Source: Rhynchonema sp. JSB1_4 (taxonomy: Eukaryota > Nematoda > Chromadorea > Monhysterida > Xyalidae). Taken from it: 64,000 nt of DNA. Below, piece by piece: positions 1 through 11,777 of the stretch. The notes below the pieces were generated by a model. It searched no databases. It was not told the DNA's origin and was given only the letters and a program-made list of their open reading frames with translations. Made by a program: the position numbers and the translations under genes. The stretch spans positions 27,401 to 91,400 of the forward strand of contig JASAMV010006027.1 in NCBI GenBank assembly GCA_030248065.1, in the 5' to 3' direction. Each line of letters starts with the position of its first letter. Within the stretch, counting starts at the first letter, position 1.

Positions 1-3
1 GAG

Positions 4-141
4 TCGGTCTCGGCTCGAACGGTGACGTTTGGGTGCAACCCTGTAATAAAAGGCAACTTAATCGAATTCTCAACGGAAGTTGGTGTTATAATGACAATAG
101 GTACTGTATGTCTTGGAAGAAAGATGGTAGACTTGTGTAAA
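4..141 (+). CDS. Possible terminal coding exon of an unidentified gene (5' end outside the window)
   Basis: A 45-codon open frame runs from the left edge to a TAA at 139-141. Its translation has the flavour of a real extracellular exon: spaced cysteines and tryptophans (VWVQPC, GSWCYN, RYCMSWKKDG). The two other forward frames are less convincing. It lies upstream of the tetraspanin on the same strand and would be the 3' end of a separate gene, because a tetraspanin begins with its first membrane segment. No family is recognised and no splice acceptor is visible because the window starts here. It could be a chance open frame. Confidence 0.25.
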
Positions 142-555
142 AGTCAAGCCGAGAACCGCGACAAAGCAAAACCGCGCCTGCTCTTATGTGGTATTTTCTT
201 GAGGTAGTGTAATATATTTATTATTATCAACCCCCACGTTTGTCAAATTTTCTAAAGGGCGTTGTTGAGAGACCACATACAGTACACATGTAGCTCACCT
301 ACTCCAGGCATGTACCTAGGCTGAAAAGGGTTTGACATCTCTGAGTCATAAACATTGTGTACACTTCATTGACGCAATAAAAAGAGATAACACTTTTAGT
401 TAACACAACATTTCGCCATGTGCGAGCGAAAATAAAACTTTATCGGTCAGCTTTCTTCATCCGGACGACCCAAGAACCCAATTTCATAACACGCACTTTC
501 CACCCTATGCCTTTTTCGACTGAAGTTTAACACCTTTCGTGTGAAGTTCATCAGC
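142..555. other. Intergenic stretch upstream of the tetraspanin
   Basis: No coding exon or RNA gene is seen. An AATAAA-like string occurs near 377 (caataaaaag) and another near 430 (aaaataaaac); either could be a polyadenylation signal for the upstream exon. The tetraspanin promoter should also lie here, but no clear TATA box was identified. Confidence 0.3.
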
Positions 556-1921
556 ATGGGACTCGGTAAAGGCATATTGAAGCTCGTGCTGATCATTGTT
601 AACTCGATCATATTTGTTAGTTATTTTTATGCTTATAAAAACTTTCGATTGTTGCTTCGTAATTATATGTTCGGTTTAGTTCACGAGCGGTGCAACATTC
701 GTGATCTGTCTGCTTCTCAATGTGGCATCCTCAATCGTTAAGAACTTCAGGAACGAGCTGCCGGACTCAATTGTGCTGCCGAATGATGTTAGTGAAAAAA
801 GACCTAAGTGAAAAATTTGAAAATTCTTTATTCATGACCAAGTTACATGAAAACTATCTGAAATGTAGACCCGGTGTGGTGTTAAAATTTCATCTCGGAT
901 TGCAGAGTGCATCTGTCTGGGTCATGGTGGCCGTATCTGGTGTGATTTGTTGTTTGGCGATCATTGGCTGTATTGGCGTGTGTTGCGAGTCCAAATGCAT
1001 GCTGCTGATGGTAAAATGGCCATTTTTATCTGTCCTAGAACGTAATCAATCGACGGATCGGCTCCAAACTCATATTTCAGTTTGCTACCATCATTGGGCT
1101 GTTGTTTTTGGCCCAGCTCGGTGTTTCAATTTGGATGCTGGTGGACAGGAACGATGTTGAAAAGGTTTCTTTCGAAGTTTTTGAAAATTGCCCTGTCTTA
1201 CTCAGATAGCATATAAAGCGATGTTTGTCAGGTTATCGATGATGCCTACACAAAGTGGATGAATGATGATTTACAGACATTCAGAGCGTTCGAAAAAGAA
1301 GTTGGTTTTCTTGAAATATTTGTTTGAGGGCGACAAAACGCTGGCGTCCTGAGCTTGACAAACGCCACTCCCAAATACTTGGTAAGTTCACTAAAGCAAC
1401 CGGGAGGAACTTGGCACCCGGAACCCACCCCCCCACCAGCAGACCGCTATAGCCAGTGCAGGCATCATGCGCTTTACGGATCAGGCACGCGTTTGAAAAG
1501 TTTCTCCCAAAAGAATTGTCAGAGTATAGGTAGTTGTAGGTAGAATCAACAATTAAAGAGGTAATGCAGCAGCAATGCTTGATTACTCCAGAACAACTGC
1601 TGTGGAATTCACGGTACTGAGGACGCCGATTGTGCCGCACTAAAACAACAAGGATGTGCTGATCTGGTGTATAATTTCGTCAGCGCATATTCGTTGACCA
1701 GTGGAATTGTGGCCATTGTTGTGTCCTGTGTGCAGGTCAGTGAAATCAACTTGGCTGTGTTTTCTAATCAAGTTGACCCACGGTAGTCGCATTTTAGCCA
1801 CTTTTTGTGCAAAAAAATAAAATGATGAAATGTTCAGCACCGTCACCAGTGGAATTACATATTTTAGCTTGTCGCCGTGGTATTCAGCTGCTTGCTGGCA
1901 TTTTCGTTGGATTCGTATTAA
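556..1921 (+). CDS. Tetraspanin
   Basis: Tetraspanins are four-pass membrane proteins that organise receptors and adhesion molecules in plasma-membrane microdomains. Exons that join in frame: 556-615, 680-787, 906-1010, 1081-1164, 1232-about 1300, a small uncertain exon near 1354-1381, 1592-1735 and 1868-1921 (TAA). Membrane segment 1 spans exons 1-2. Segment 2 (SVWVMVAVSGVICC) is followed by the family-typical CCESKCMLLM. Segment 3 is IIGLLFLAQLGVSIW. The large loop carries the diagnostic CCG motif (NNCCGIHG) and a later GC (KQQGCADL). Segment 4 (SGIVAIVVSCVQ) leads into a very short tail ending LDSY. Introns are 60-210 bp. The start is the ATG at 556. The junction around 1300-1354 does not resolve cleanly in phase, so the first half of the large loop is uncertain; the family call is not. 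Confidence 0.9.
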
Positions 1922-3156
1922 ATGTCGGTCAAGACACGGTCGATATGCGATAATTTGCTTGTCTTAATCATTCAGTCACACGCTGTTCTCAGTTTGCCAG
2001 TTATTGTACTATTCAACTTATAATAACGGGGAGCGCATGTACATTCCAAAATCCTTTGTGAACAAAAAATGGCTTTCTTCGACTGGGGCTCGAATCCAGG
2101 TCCTCGCCCATTGCTTATTCAACTTATACGTTGGTTCATGATGGTGATCTATATACTTAAAATGTGTTTCTCCCCTTGTTTTTATTATACGCCCAAATTT
2201 GTGCCACATTCTGTCTGTTCGCATGGTATAGTGATGAAGTGAAACAAAAAGCGCGTAATAATATACAAATTCAGCCATATTTCACAAGCAGAACAACGGA
2301 CACCCCTTGATTTGCTAGCCAGTTCTGGTTTTGGATGGAAATTCTCAACCTAAAAACAACGCGCTCGAATGTGTATGTACATACATACATATATATTGAT
2401 AGTGGTGTGTGTGGTGAGCTGATTAGAAAAACAGTTTAGCCGAGCCATTTAATGTTCTCATATGCAGTTCAGTTTCCGTTCTCAGTACCGGAGCTCACTT
2501 GAGAACCACTTGGCGTGGATGTTAAGTTGCGAGCCTTGTGACAAGGGGGCTGGTTAGCTGTGTGTGTGTGCAGCAACGGCTATCGATCAACTGGGACTCG
2601 GCGAGCCCCAACGCATCAAAGGGGCAGCCGACACACACATTTATTGGGTGCGGGCACTTGGGCCTTTTTGAACATTCAACTGCTGGTACCGAACGAGTGT
2701 AATTCTTCGCAAGCGCCAGATGCGGTGGCCGGAGACGTAACGAAAACGAAAACAGTGTGCTCTGCACGCCTATATTTCATTCGAACGGCGTAGCGGTGAA
2801 CGGCATAGGGGGCACTGGTATAGTTGGTGTACAAATCAATGCCAACGTCAGACAGTAACAGTCAGCATTTGAGGGTTGCATGCTTGAGTGGTAATGATAC
2901 GTATTATACAAGCGTTTTGAATGTTGCTGGCTGATTTTGAACAAAGTTGAATTGTGTTCGGATGAGGCACAAACGTGAAGCGCCGATTCATTTGCTAAAT
3001 CAGCGCATTTAGAAAACATTGATTTACTACTAAAGCAGCACATGAACAGTTCTGGAGTTCGACTTTGTGGACACAGTATAATTGTGAGGAACTAAAGCAG
3101 CCAACGTGACAGAAAAACTGTGAAGAAACAAAAGAAAATCTCAACTTCGCACTCAC
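1922..3156. other. Region between tetraspanin and Ig-domain gene; possible further minus-strand exons
   Basis: No gene is firmly supported. On the minus strand, 2522-2767 and 2777-3043 hold open frames with several cysteines that could be downstream exons of the Ig-domain gene, but no domain or convincing splice frame was found. At about 2078-2110 there is a tRNA B-box-like string (ggctcgaatcc), perhaps a decayed tRNA-derived repeat. A short TG-rich run lies near 2405-2420 and 2558-2570. Confidence 0.3.
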
Positions 3157-4658
3157 ACTGTATATGCAACTGCGCCGGTTGACTTTCCTTCGATATGCCA
3201 GTGGCGATGTAAGTGGCAATACAGTGCAGGTCACCCGAGTCCGACAAGCGATCGACCCTCGTGATCACTAAATTGCTGCCATTTTGGTATCGACGCGTTG
3301 TGTTGAGCACATTTCGACCGTTAAGAGTCCACTGAAATTGTTTTGAACTAGACGGGACCCGTGCCTACGGCCCGGCTACAGCGCCGCGCCCGTGCCCCCC
3401 CCCCCCCGAAGACCCGTTAGCATACCCAAAGCTACCCGTGAAAATTGACCCGTCCGCCCTTCCGAGGGAGGGGGCCACAGACAGACATAAGACGGGACCC
3501 GTGCCTACGGCCCGGCTACAGCGCCGCGCCCGTGCCGTGCCTGGCCTGAGAAGGACGGAAGAAAAAAAGAGGAGGGGAGGTCAAGAAGTTGAAAATAATC
3601 TCAGTTCATTGAAATCAAATCAGTGAGAAAATGAAAAGCGAAATGGATGGAAAGGAAAAACGATGGAAGGAAAAAGAGGGTTAAAAGAAGAAGAGGAGTA
3701 AAGGGAAGAAAAGAGTGAAGCGTGGTGGAAAAGAAACGGAAGATAACAAAGGGGAAACGGAGTTAAAAATAGGAGGGGGAGAGTGGAAAATGGGCTTGAG
3801 AAAGGTGGGAGGGAAGGGAAAGAGGAGGGGAGGTCAAGAAGGGGGGAAAGGGAATTGGAAAAAAGAAGGAAAGAGAAGAGAAAAGGGAAGGAAGGGGGAA
3901 ACGGAGTTAAAAATAGGAGGGGGAGAGTGGAAAATGGGCTTGAGAAAGGTGGGAGGGAAGGGAAAGAGGAGGGGAGGTCAAGAAGGGGGAAAAGGGGAAT
4001 TGGAAAAAAGAAGGAAAGAGAAGAGAAAATGGAAGGAAGGGGAAAGGAAAGAAAAAAGGAGGGAGAGAAGGGAAAGAGAGGAGAGTGAAAATTGGAAAAA
4101 AGAAGGAAAGAGAAGAGAAAAGGGAAGGAAGGGGAAAGGAAAGAAAAAAGGAGGGAGGGAAGGGAAAGAGAGGAGAGTGAAAAGAGAGGGAGGGGGCCAC
4201 AGACAGACATACGCCTTCCTGTTTTAGTAGTATAGATGTACTTTTTGAACCCCTTGACGGTGCAGGTGCATGGCCATTTTCAGAACAAAGACAAGACTGC
4301 CCCATCCCACTCAAAAGAGAGCAGAATCAAGCTAACGCTTCTTGGAGCTGGTCAACACACCCGATTGTAGCACCCCGTATGCGGTGATGTTTCGCTGTGG
4401 CAACTTAATCAAAATCATTGCAAGATTTTGGTCTCGAATTGATCGACAGAATTCCGACCGCTAGCCGGATCTATTTCCTGTGAACTAGAGGCAGAAAAAA
4501 GTGAACAACATAGTGTGAAACATTACGACCAACATGGAAACGGACGTCACATCGATTTGACACGTTGCATTCGAGGAAAGCACGACCGCCCTGCCGAACC
4601 GTGATACTCTTTGGCTGCACGTTGAAGTAGAACGCGTCGGAGTTGGTGCATGTGGAAT
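3157..4658 (-). CDS. Immunoglobulin-domain protein, partial (two exons of one Ig domain)
   Basis: Two minus-strand exons, 4658-4534 and 3331-3157, join in frame to give one complete Ig-like domain. The first holds the strand-B cysteine (AFLECNVSN) after FNVQPKSITVRQGG, a typical Ig start. The second opens with the core tryptophan (WTLNGRNVL) and ends with the strand-F signature DSGDLHCIATY and a G strand (AQLHIQ) before a GTGAGT donor. Such domains occur in cell-adhesion and receptor proteins at the cell surface. Acceptors (CCCAG at 4659-4663, TTTCAG at 3332-3337) and donors (GTTGGT, GTGAGT) are visible. The intron is about 1.2 kb, mostly the Helitron at 3348-4236. Other exons must exist on both sides; none is firmly placed, so the protein type is unknown. 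Confidence 0.75.
3348..4236 (-). mobile_element. Non-autonomous Helitron, copy 1, with purine-rich filler
   Basis: Read on the minus strand, the element starts TCTATACTACTAAAAC after a host A and ends CTAG before a host T: canonical Helitron termini and A/T insertion site. Just inside the 3' end is a GC-rich hairpin (GGGCCGTAGGCACGGG). The 3'-end block occurs twice (plus-strand 3351-3400 and 3491-3535), so this copy carries a duplicated or nested terminus. The interior is a long GA-rich tandem array. There is no RepHel coding sequence, so it depends on another element for movement. It sits wholly inside the Ig-gene intron. Confidence 0.85.
3555..4195. repeat. Purine-rich (GGAAAG) tandem array
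   Basis: About 640 bp are almost pure A/G on the plus strand. Longer units recur: the block around 3755-3845 is repeated at about 3895-3985, and another around 4010-4080 at 4090-4165. This is filler DNA of the Helitron. Open frames across it on both strands are low-complexity artefacts. Confidence 0.9.
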
Positions 4659-7600
4659 CTGGGTCATGTTTCACAAAGGTCGATATCGAATTTGAATGGA
4701 AACACTACGATCATTCGCTTGGACCACGACTTGGCAAAGGCAGAATCTTGTTTTTACGGTATTTTGAGATGAAGGTGGATTGATTTCGATGATCAGCTCA
4801 AAAATTAACCAGGTGTGGGAGAAACGAATCATACTGGTTGCCAAGTAGGTACATGAACGTTTTGCTTGCCAAATTTACATACCTAATTCAACTCAATTTG
4901 TTTGCGTTTATGCAGGGCGATATACTAACAGGACAAAGTCACGACGACAAAAGTGTGCACACGCCTGCTAAAACAACAATTGAGAGAAAGAATGCAAGGG
5001 TTAAATTGTCTTAAGAGTTACAAAAGTAAAGTACTTACATAAAATAGCCGACTCAGCAATTCATGACATTATTGTGCACGCCAGAAAGACGCGACAGTCT
5101 GGTCGCATGACTGGCAGCAACAAACAAACAGAGTCAATGGAAAAATTTTACCTCCGAATACTCTTCCCACGAGTATTGATGTTATGAGCAGGTATGACGT
5201 CAGAGGCCGCATTTTTGAATTAACTATGCGGCTGATGTTTCACACCGTTCTTCGCTAGTTCAGCACATATTGATGAGTTTCTCTTTTATGTAGTACTGGA
5301 TCCGTAAAAACTCGGTTGCCATATTGTTTGGTTGACAGGGAAAGTCTGCTCAATGCACCTGAAAGAAAGTAACCACCGTGCACCATCAACCGTTTCATTC
5401 CATTTTTTGACAAATAATTAAAAAAAAGTCGAGCAAAGGTTGGGGAAGCACAGAAGTCAGCGGATTAATTGAGGCGGAAATCATAGGGAATCAAAACTCT
5501 AATGGCCCAATGGGATCTAATCGAAAAACGTTTGAAACACGCGTGTAATGCTGCAAAACCTCTTATTCTGACATTGATACCAAGCACGGCGATACAATAA
5601 TCGATTAACACGCACAGCCATATAGCGTGTGCATGGAAGAGAGCAAAACTGGTTTACAAACACAACACAGCAAAAGGGGGAAAATGTGCTCATGCAGTAG
5701 ATTCCTATGATACCCGATACCTTGTGCACCAAGCGGTTTTGGAGGCCCTTCAGCTTCTCTGATCCCATACCTGGCATTAAAAATGCTCAAAATAGGTGCT
5801 GGTGCTGTGCACACCCGATGTCAAAAAAACTCCAGCGTCAAGGTCAAACCGCGCCACCGCGGTTATGCGTATCGCTGATTTTTGCAATCAGCGTAAAAAG
5901 CAGGTGCCCACGCTCGGGATATCCCCACTATGTTATATGTGTACATGTTTTGGTCATTTCACGCGCATAGGTACATCTCAGCGGATTGGGAAATATCAGT
6001 CCAACAATAGGGCGGATTAGCGGATTATTTTAGGCGATAGAAATAATGATTGATAGCTGGGGCTGAGAATCATTGTGTGAAGAATGGAACATACAAAATC
6101 ATTTTTGTATTATTTGAGCATTTTCTTGGTTTTGTACTCAAACCAAAGCGGAGTCCGGAGTCCCGAGTCCCTTGAACAACAACTGACATCGCTGTTGCGC
6201 CTCATCAATGAGATAAATATACACCAAGAAACAGTATGGCACAAACCATAATCACGAGAAGCAATAGTTTTCTTGGCTCTTGATCACGGAGACTTGGCGA
6301 AGCACAAACAACTCCGACCCAAAAGTAAAACATTGCCGACGTGAGACCAGTTCAAAACAAAATCCTTCAGAAAGCTGAAACAGTCGCCGACAGCTAAATC
6401 CAAGTCAGAAGCGGCAACCAATAGCAGAAGACAGAGCAGCAAAGCAAGAAGAAACGAAACATTGTCCCAAGACTGAACTGATAGGCTTGTGCACGCACAC
6501 GCGGAGAAGAGCACGAACACAAGCGTTGTTGTGTATGTGCACTGGCGCTTCCTTGCATATTGCGAGTATAGCTGGTGTCATTATTCAATAAACAAGTTTC
6601 TCGGGTACCGCACATGTGTGCTATTGATCGAGTTAAGCATTTGTCACATCATGTATGGTCTCAATTCAAACATCGCATCAATGGTACCCAGAAACGCGCA
6701 TGTGGGACCAAAAGGAGCGCAGACTCTTCGGGTCTTCTGGTTACAAAACACAACCGAACACACACAGACACAAGCACACACACACAGAGTACAGGCACAA
6801 AGCCAAATGGGCTTATGTAGCTGCCTGCATAGCACAAGCGCCGTTCTAGTTGTGTTGTAGCTTACACACACATGTACATGTACACTAGCTGGTCAGCTAT
6901 AAACAACGTAAATGCTGTTGTCTGCGCTGTACGTGTGTGAGCGTAAACGAGCAATACACGACAGAAAATGTGGTATGAACTGGTTCTGGTATAAAATAGG
7001 GTCCGTTTATACTGCTCCGGTTCTAAAGCGAGTCCTGAACTTTCTTTGCATTTCATCCAAGCTTTGAAGAGTGATGTTACTTTGCTAAATCGGTGCTGTG
7101 TGGCCATCTTCATTGTGGCGACCCTTTTTTGTGACTCCCCAAATAATCACAACCGGCCCCGTTAACATGAACACCACGTTATGATGCAGATATACAGCTT
7201 CGCTATGAGATCCTCGCTATAAACCGCCGAATGAATGTGCATGGGGCGGGGATTGAACAAAAATGTACCTCACAATGTGTAATATTGGGCAAACATGCGC
7301 GATGACGCGATCGTGATGACGATTCCGACACGTTAATTATCATCCCTCGGCTGCGTAACAAGGGTTGTAAAATATAATTGCACTGTGCATGTAGTATCCC
7401 CGATAATTGATAACAGATTGTGTAAACGTGACGAAAAAAGCTCGATAAACCTAAATTTACGGCGCATGTTTCTAAAAAAATATCCGCAATGTTAACGGAT
7501 GACCATATTGGTTCTGACGTGTTTTTCACTGAAATGTGATATTTACTTCTGCGTTCCCAAGTTCAGATGACGACAAGTGTTTCTCTCGTTTCCGTGAATG

Positions 7601-10600
7601 CCTGTGTTTTCTTCTTCTTCTGTCATTTGTCTTAACTTTACAATTCTTTGATCCCGAACCATTTCATATTCAACGCCCCAAAAAAGCGAAATGACACTGC
7701 GAGAAGGCCTTACATGTGTTTTTTCATATTTACAGAAAGCATGTCAAGCTCATTCATGATTATTATTACCCTTTGTTTCAGGCCACAACTGCGCTCGCAG
7801 GGACATTCATTGAGGTAGGTCATTCTGAGTGTTTTTTTATGAAAACTTCTCTATGATATTCATGTCATTCTTCAACAGAGTATACATATTCAAATTTTGA
7901 CTGACATACACTGCTTGCCCGTTAAGGCGTTCCTCTGATGCGTTCAAATGAGGTAAAGTTCTTCATTGTTGATCTGAACAAACACGACGTGTTTCTCAAC
8001 CGTGACTAACACACATTTAAAGGCTAGATTACGTGAATGCGCTGTTAAGAAGGTGAGTCAGAATACATGTACTTACATACCTAGTACGTGATTGATGAAC
8101 AATAAGATAGTCATGGATATATTCTATTTGTTGCACACATTAAAAATTGCGTAACTTATTGCCACACACGTTGAAGGTGATGAGGGCATTGTTTTTCACT
8201 CAATTCGTCTACTCAAATGTTTTAACGCCGCATTAAAACACTAATAGTTTAAAACTGAGCCAATATGTTTTATCAACGGCCAATAAACACAATAGGCATC
8301 AGCGAATAGGTCGGTTCTGCCACTTAATCAGTTAACAATGCGTGTTATTGCTCAACATTGTGAACATTCGCCCGGACGGGTTTGGGAAAATTGCCTAAAA
8401 TTATCTTCGACCCGGTTGTTCGAAAGTTTTAGCGACATGCTTGTCGATGGCTACCCATTTTCAGTGGGAGTCAACTCAGATATTCGATAAAATTTGTTAA
8501 AACTACTTTGGCGAGTCCATGGTTCATTTTGTTCATTTGCTTTCAATTGAACGCCGTTTTCGCCTGGCGTTTACCATTGAAAAACAATGGGCACAAATAC
8601 TTATTTTTCGCCAGCCCGGCTCGACATCAAAGTTTCACCGCGGCGCTGATCAGAAAGTTTGAGGTTATGAATGATGATAAAGGTGATCATTCTGCTGTTC
8701 AACGCGCATTCTTTGAGTCGAAAGTAAAGCACACCATATTGTTTGTTTGATGCTCTTGGGTCCCTGTTCAGAACTCATCTTAAATAAGACTGCTTATTTT
8801 GTCCCACTACACTGCACCCAATAATCAGAGTTCAGGTGCACTTGGTATCAGATGACACACTGAACAACAAAGGGGGAATTTAAAGCAAAGGAGTGTCAGT
8901 GGGGTGACGCACCCTTTGTGACCCCTAGGTCAACTCCAAATTCGCTTAATATTTTGATTGCTGCGAAAGAGAGATTCCAGTTTAAATGACCGAATTCATT
9001 AAACTATTATGCCACGCCGTCATGCATCATTAACTTTTATATCTACTCTAAATCTTGCGGTTTCATTTTTGGAATGCTTTGACAGCCCCTTTTGAAGATT
9101 CCTTTGCTTCGCTCTCAAAATTTCTTGAATACACAAGTCTAATTTGCCAACCTAAATATTTGACTATCATTGCTATTACGCGGAAGACTGATTTTTTTCG
9201 TGACCATTTTGTCCGGAGCAACTTCAAAATTGCACGGTGCTTAACAATCTATTGATCCTGTATTGACCCAAATATACGCGACAAGACTTGGTTGTTTTCA
9301 TAAGAGAAACAAAGAAATAGGACACCGTCACTTAAAGGGGGCCTTTCGCATTTCAAACCCCCCAAACCGCAAAACAGCAAGCAAAACAAACACACAGCGG
9401 GAACCCCAAGACCACCAACAAAAAAAACCCAGAACCCCCCCACAAAAAAAAAAAAAAAACCCCCCCACCCCCCCCCCCCAACCACCCAAACTTAACGCCG
9501 GTAGATCTTTCTTCAGGCGTGCTGTTGCCGAGTGCAAAACATCAGTGAAAATAAAGCAACAATTCTTATAACAAAGTGCGTATTCTCATGTTGCTTAATT
9601 GGTGACTATTTAGGATTTCAAAATTTAACCCTGAACTGCAGATTGTTTAAGTTGCAGAACGCCAATGTTAAGTTTCAGCAAGTTCAATACATCCAACATG
9701 ATCGTGCCAAACTATGTATTGATTTCACATCAAGGTTACCTGTCCCTCAATCTGTGACATTTGTTATATCGTACAATTCCCGTTTTTAGACTTTGTTGTC
9801 ATGCATGTTCATGCGAAAAGCATGCAGTAGCATTTTGCCTATCCCCGTATGTGCGCTTTGACGTGATTGATTCCAATACCAACAACAAAATATAATAAAA
9901 TGTCGGGTTTCGAATAAAAAAGTACAGGGTGCGATGACAGACCCATCCCATCGGCAAGAATAAACCAATTTTTCATAGCGCATTCCCTTTTGATCTATTT
10001 TGTGTCTGAATGTTTGTAGTTTCCGGAAAATTTCCCCTGAACTGCTGTTCTCACCTCATTTTTAAATTAAAAATGATTTTTAAAAAAGATTTAAGGTTTT
10101 TTGGAGTTAAATCAGAACAGCGTCGCTTAATTGTTTTGATGATTAATTCGATTGTTATCTTTAAAAAAACCTTGTAACGAACATCACAAAACACCCCAAT
10201 TGACCTCTGTCAAGTTTTCATTCAAGAGTACCCGTTTGGCTGTCAAGGTTTTCATTCAACTTGAGTTTGGATTGTTTCTTGTTCTCTCGTGAAAAAAATT
10301 CAGGAACAATTTCAAAACCCATTTGTGCATCGTTTTTGGCGCACTAGGTACCTACCACGCGCTATACACACGTCCATTTTTTTGCGATGTTGAATAAAGA
10401 CATCAAAGATTGTTAATAAAGACAACATGTTGTTTATTATTACTGTTGCTTGTTGTTATTTTCAAACCCGTCGCTTGCCTCTTTGTTTAAGATGCTCTTT
10501 TCAAACTGCGCCTCATGTCCTCTTGCGCACCCTTTAACAAACTCAAGTTATTTATACATACATGTATGTAACGACTGCATATATTTCGTAGGTGAACAAA

Positions 10601-11777
10601 AAGAACATAGTGGCAAAAGGTGTTCAACGGATGGTTAAGTTTTGAACGCAAAGCAATTAAACTATAAGTGCGTTTTTCGAAACGAAGCGATTTTTTGGGA
10701 CTCAAATTGCCAGATATCAAATATTACATTGTCCGTCTCAGGTCAGGTCCCATACCAGATGTAAGAAACAGCAATTTTTTTTGTCGCTTGTTTGGTGTAC
10801 GAGATTTAACAAATTGACACAGTTAAAAATTTTTTTTGTTATTTGTTCGTTGCTCGGCGCGTACATTTCCCGCTCATGTGAGGTCTTGACGTCTAAAAAT
10901 TATTTAAAATTCGAGAATTGTCCTCATTCGTCCTTTTCTCTGACACAGCGAAAACCTTACATACAGTAGTTGTCTAAGGTCGGTTTATACTCTGACTGCC
11001 TGGTAGTAGCAGTCAGAAATTTGTGACTTCTCGTTCGGTCAGCTCATTAACAGAGCAAGAACAGTAGACGGCAGGCAGCAGTAAATGGACAGAGCGGAAC
11101 AGGCAATCACTACAAGCAATCACTGCCTTGCCGGTCACTTCTGCGTGGTAGTGACTTCTCCGGATTTTGACTTCTATACTTCCCGGAAGTCAGAAGTATA
11201 AATCGACCTTTATGCGAACCCTCACGTGATTGTAAGATCATAAACACCCTGTTGCATGCTTTTTGATCTTCTCAGAGTAGGTTTTAGCTTTTCATAGAAG
11301 AAAATTCGGGCTTTAGTTTTTCTCAGAAGAAAATTCCAGTGAACAATACATACACACACCATACTATAATCCTGGATTATCGGGTGCTGTAGTAGGTGGG
11401 TATCCGTGGGTATGGAATTCTTATACACCTATAAAACCACAATATCGTCCTGTGGTTTGATATGCTGTGTGCGACAATGAAAACAAATAATCTCATGCAC
11501 ACTTTTTTGCGTTTCTTGTCTTCAGAATATATTCGGCAACAACAACAATATTCCCAACAAACATTGCATGTTTTCACATTGTTGCATGCGCAAGCACCTC
11601 AGAGAAAGAATGATAAATCTAATGCGAACCTGGCCAGACACGTGAAACATCAGGATGCAAGATTCGGCCATGCATGGATGCTTCGTGCTAACCTTGGTTG
11701 TAACGGTCAGGCGATTCAAAACTTTCCTTTTTCTTCAACATGGCTCCAAATTTTTGACAGAGTGAAATAATTTCCAG
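4659..11777. other. 7-kb gene-poor stretch
   Basis: I find no gene I can support. The open frames are short, lack domains and overlap on both strands. Possible upstream exons of the Ig-domain gene (minus) and the missing 5' exon(s) of the ZP gene (plus) should lie here but were not identified. A tiny exon-like unit at about 7782-7814 (acceptor TTTCAG, donor GTAGGT) is too short to call. A CA-rich run lies at 6765-6790. The open frame at 8508-8750 has a signal-peptide-like start but no ATG there. A Gln-rich open stretch near 11526-11600 follows an acceptor-like TCTTCAG and could be a ZP-gene exon. Confidence 0.4.
9418..9484. repeat. Poly-A/poly-C low-complexity run
   Basis: A run of A and C homopolymers: about 17 As followed by C tracts broken by single As. 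It is unstable sequence and a likely site of assembly error. Open frames through it (Pro/Lys-rich or Gly/Phe-rich) are artefacts. Confidence 0.9.

Noticed and set aside
3620..4314. Long open frames (up to 196 codons) on both strands
   Set aside because: They lie in the purine-rich tandem array and translate to Lys/Glu/Gly or Ser/Phe/Pro low-complexity sequence in every frame.
9249..9571. Open frames with Gly/Phe or Pro/Lys runs
   Set aside because: Produced by the poly-A/poly-C run; no domain and no start context.
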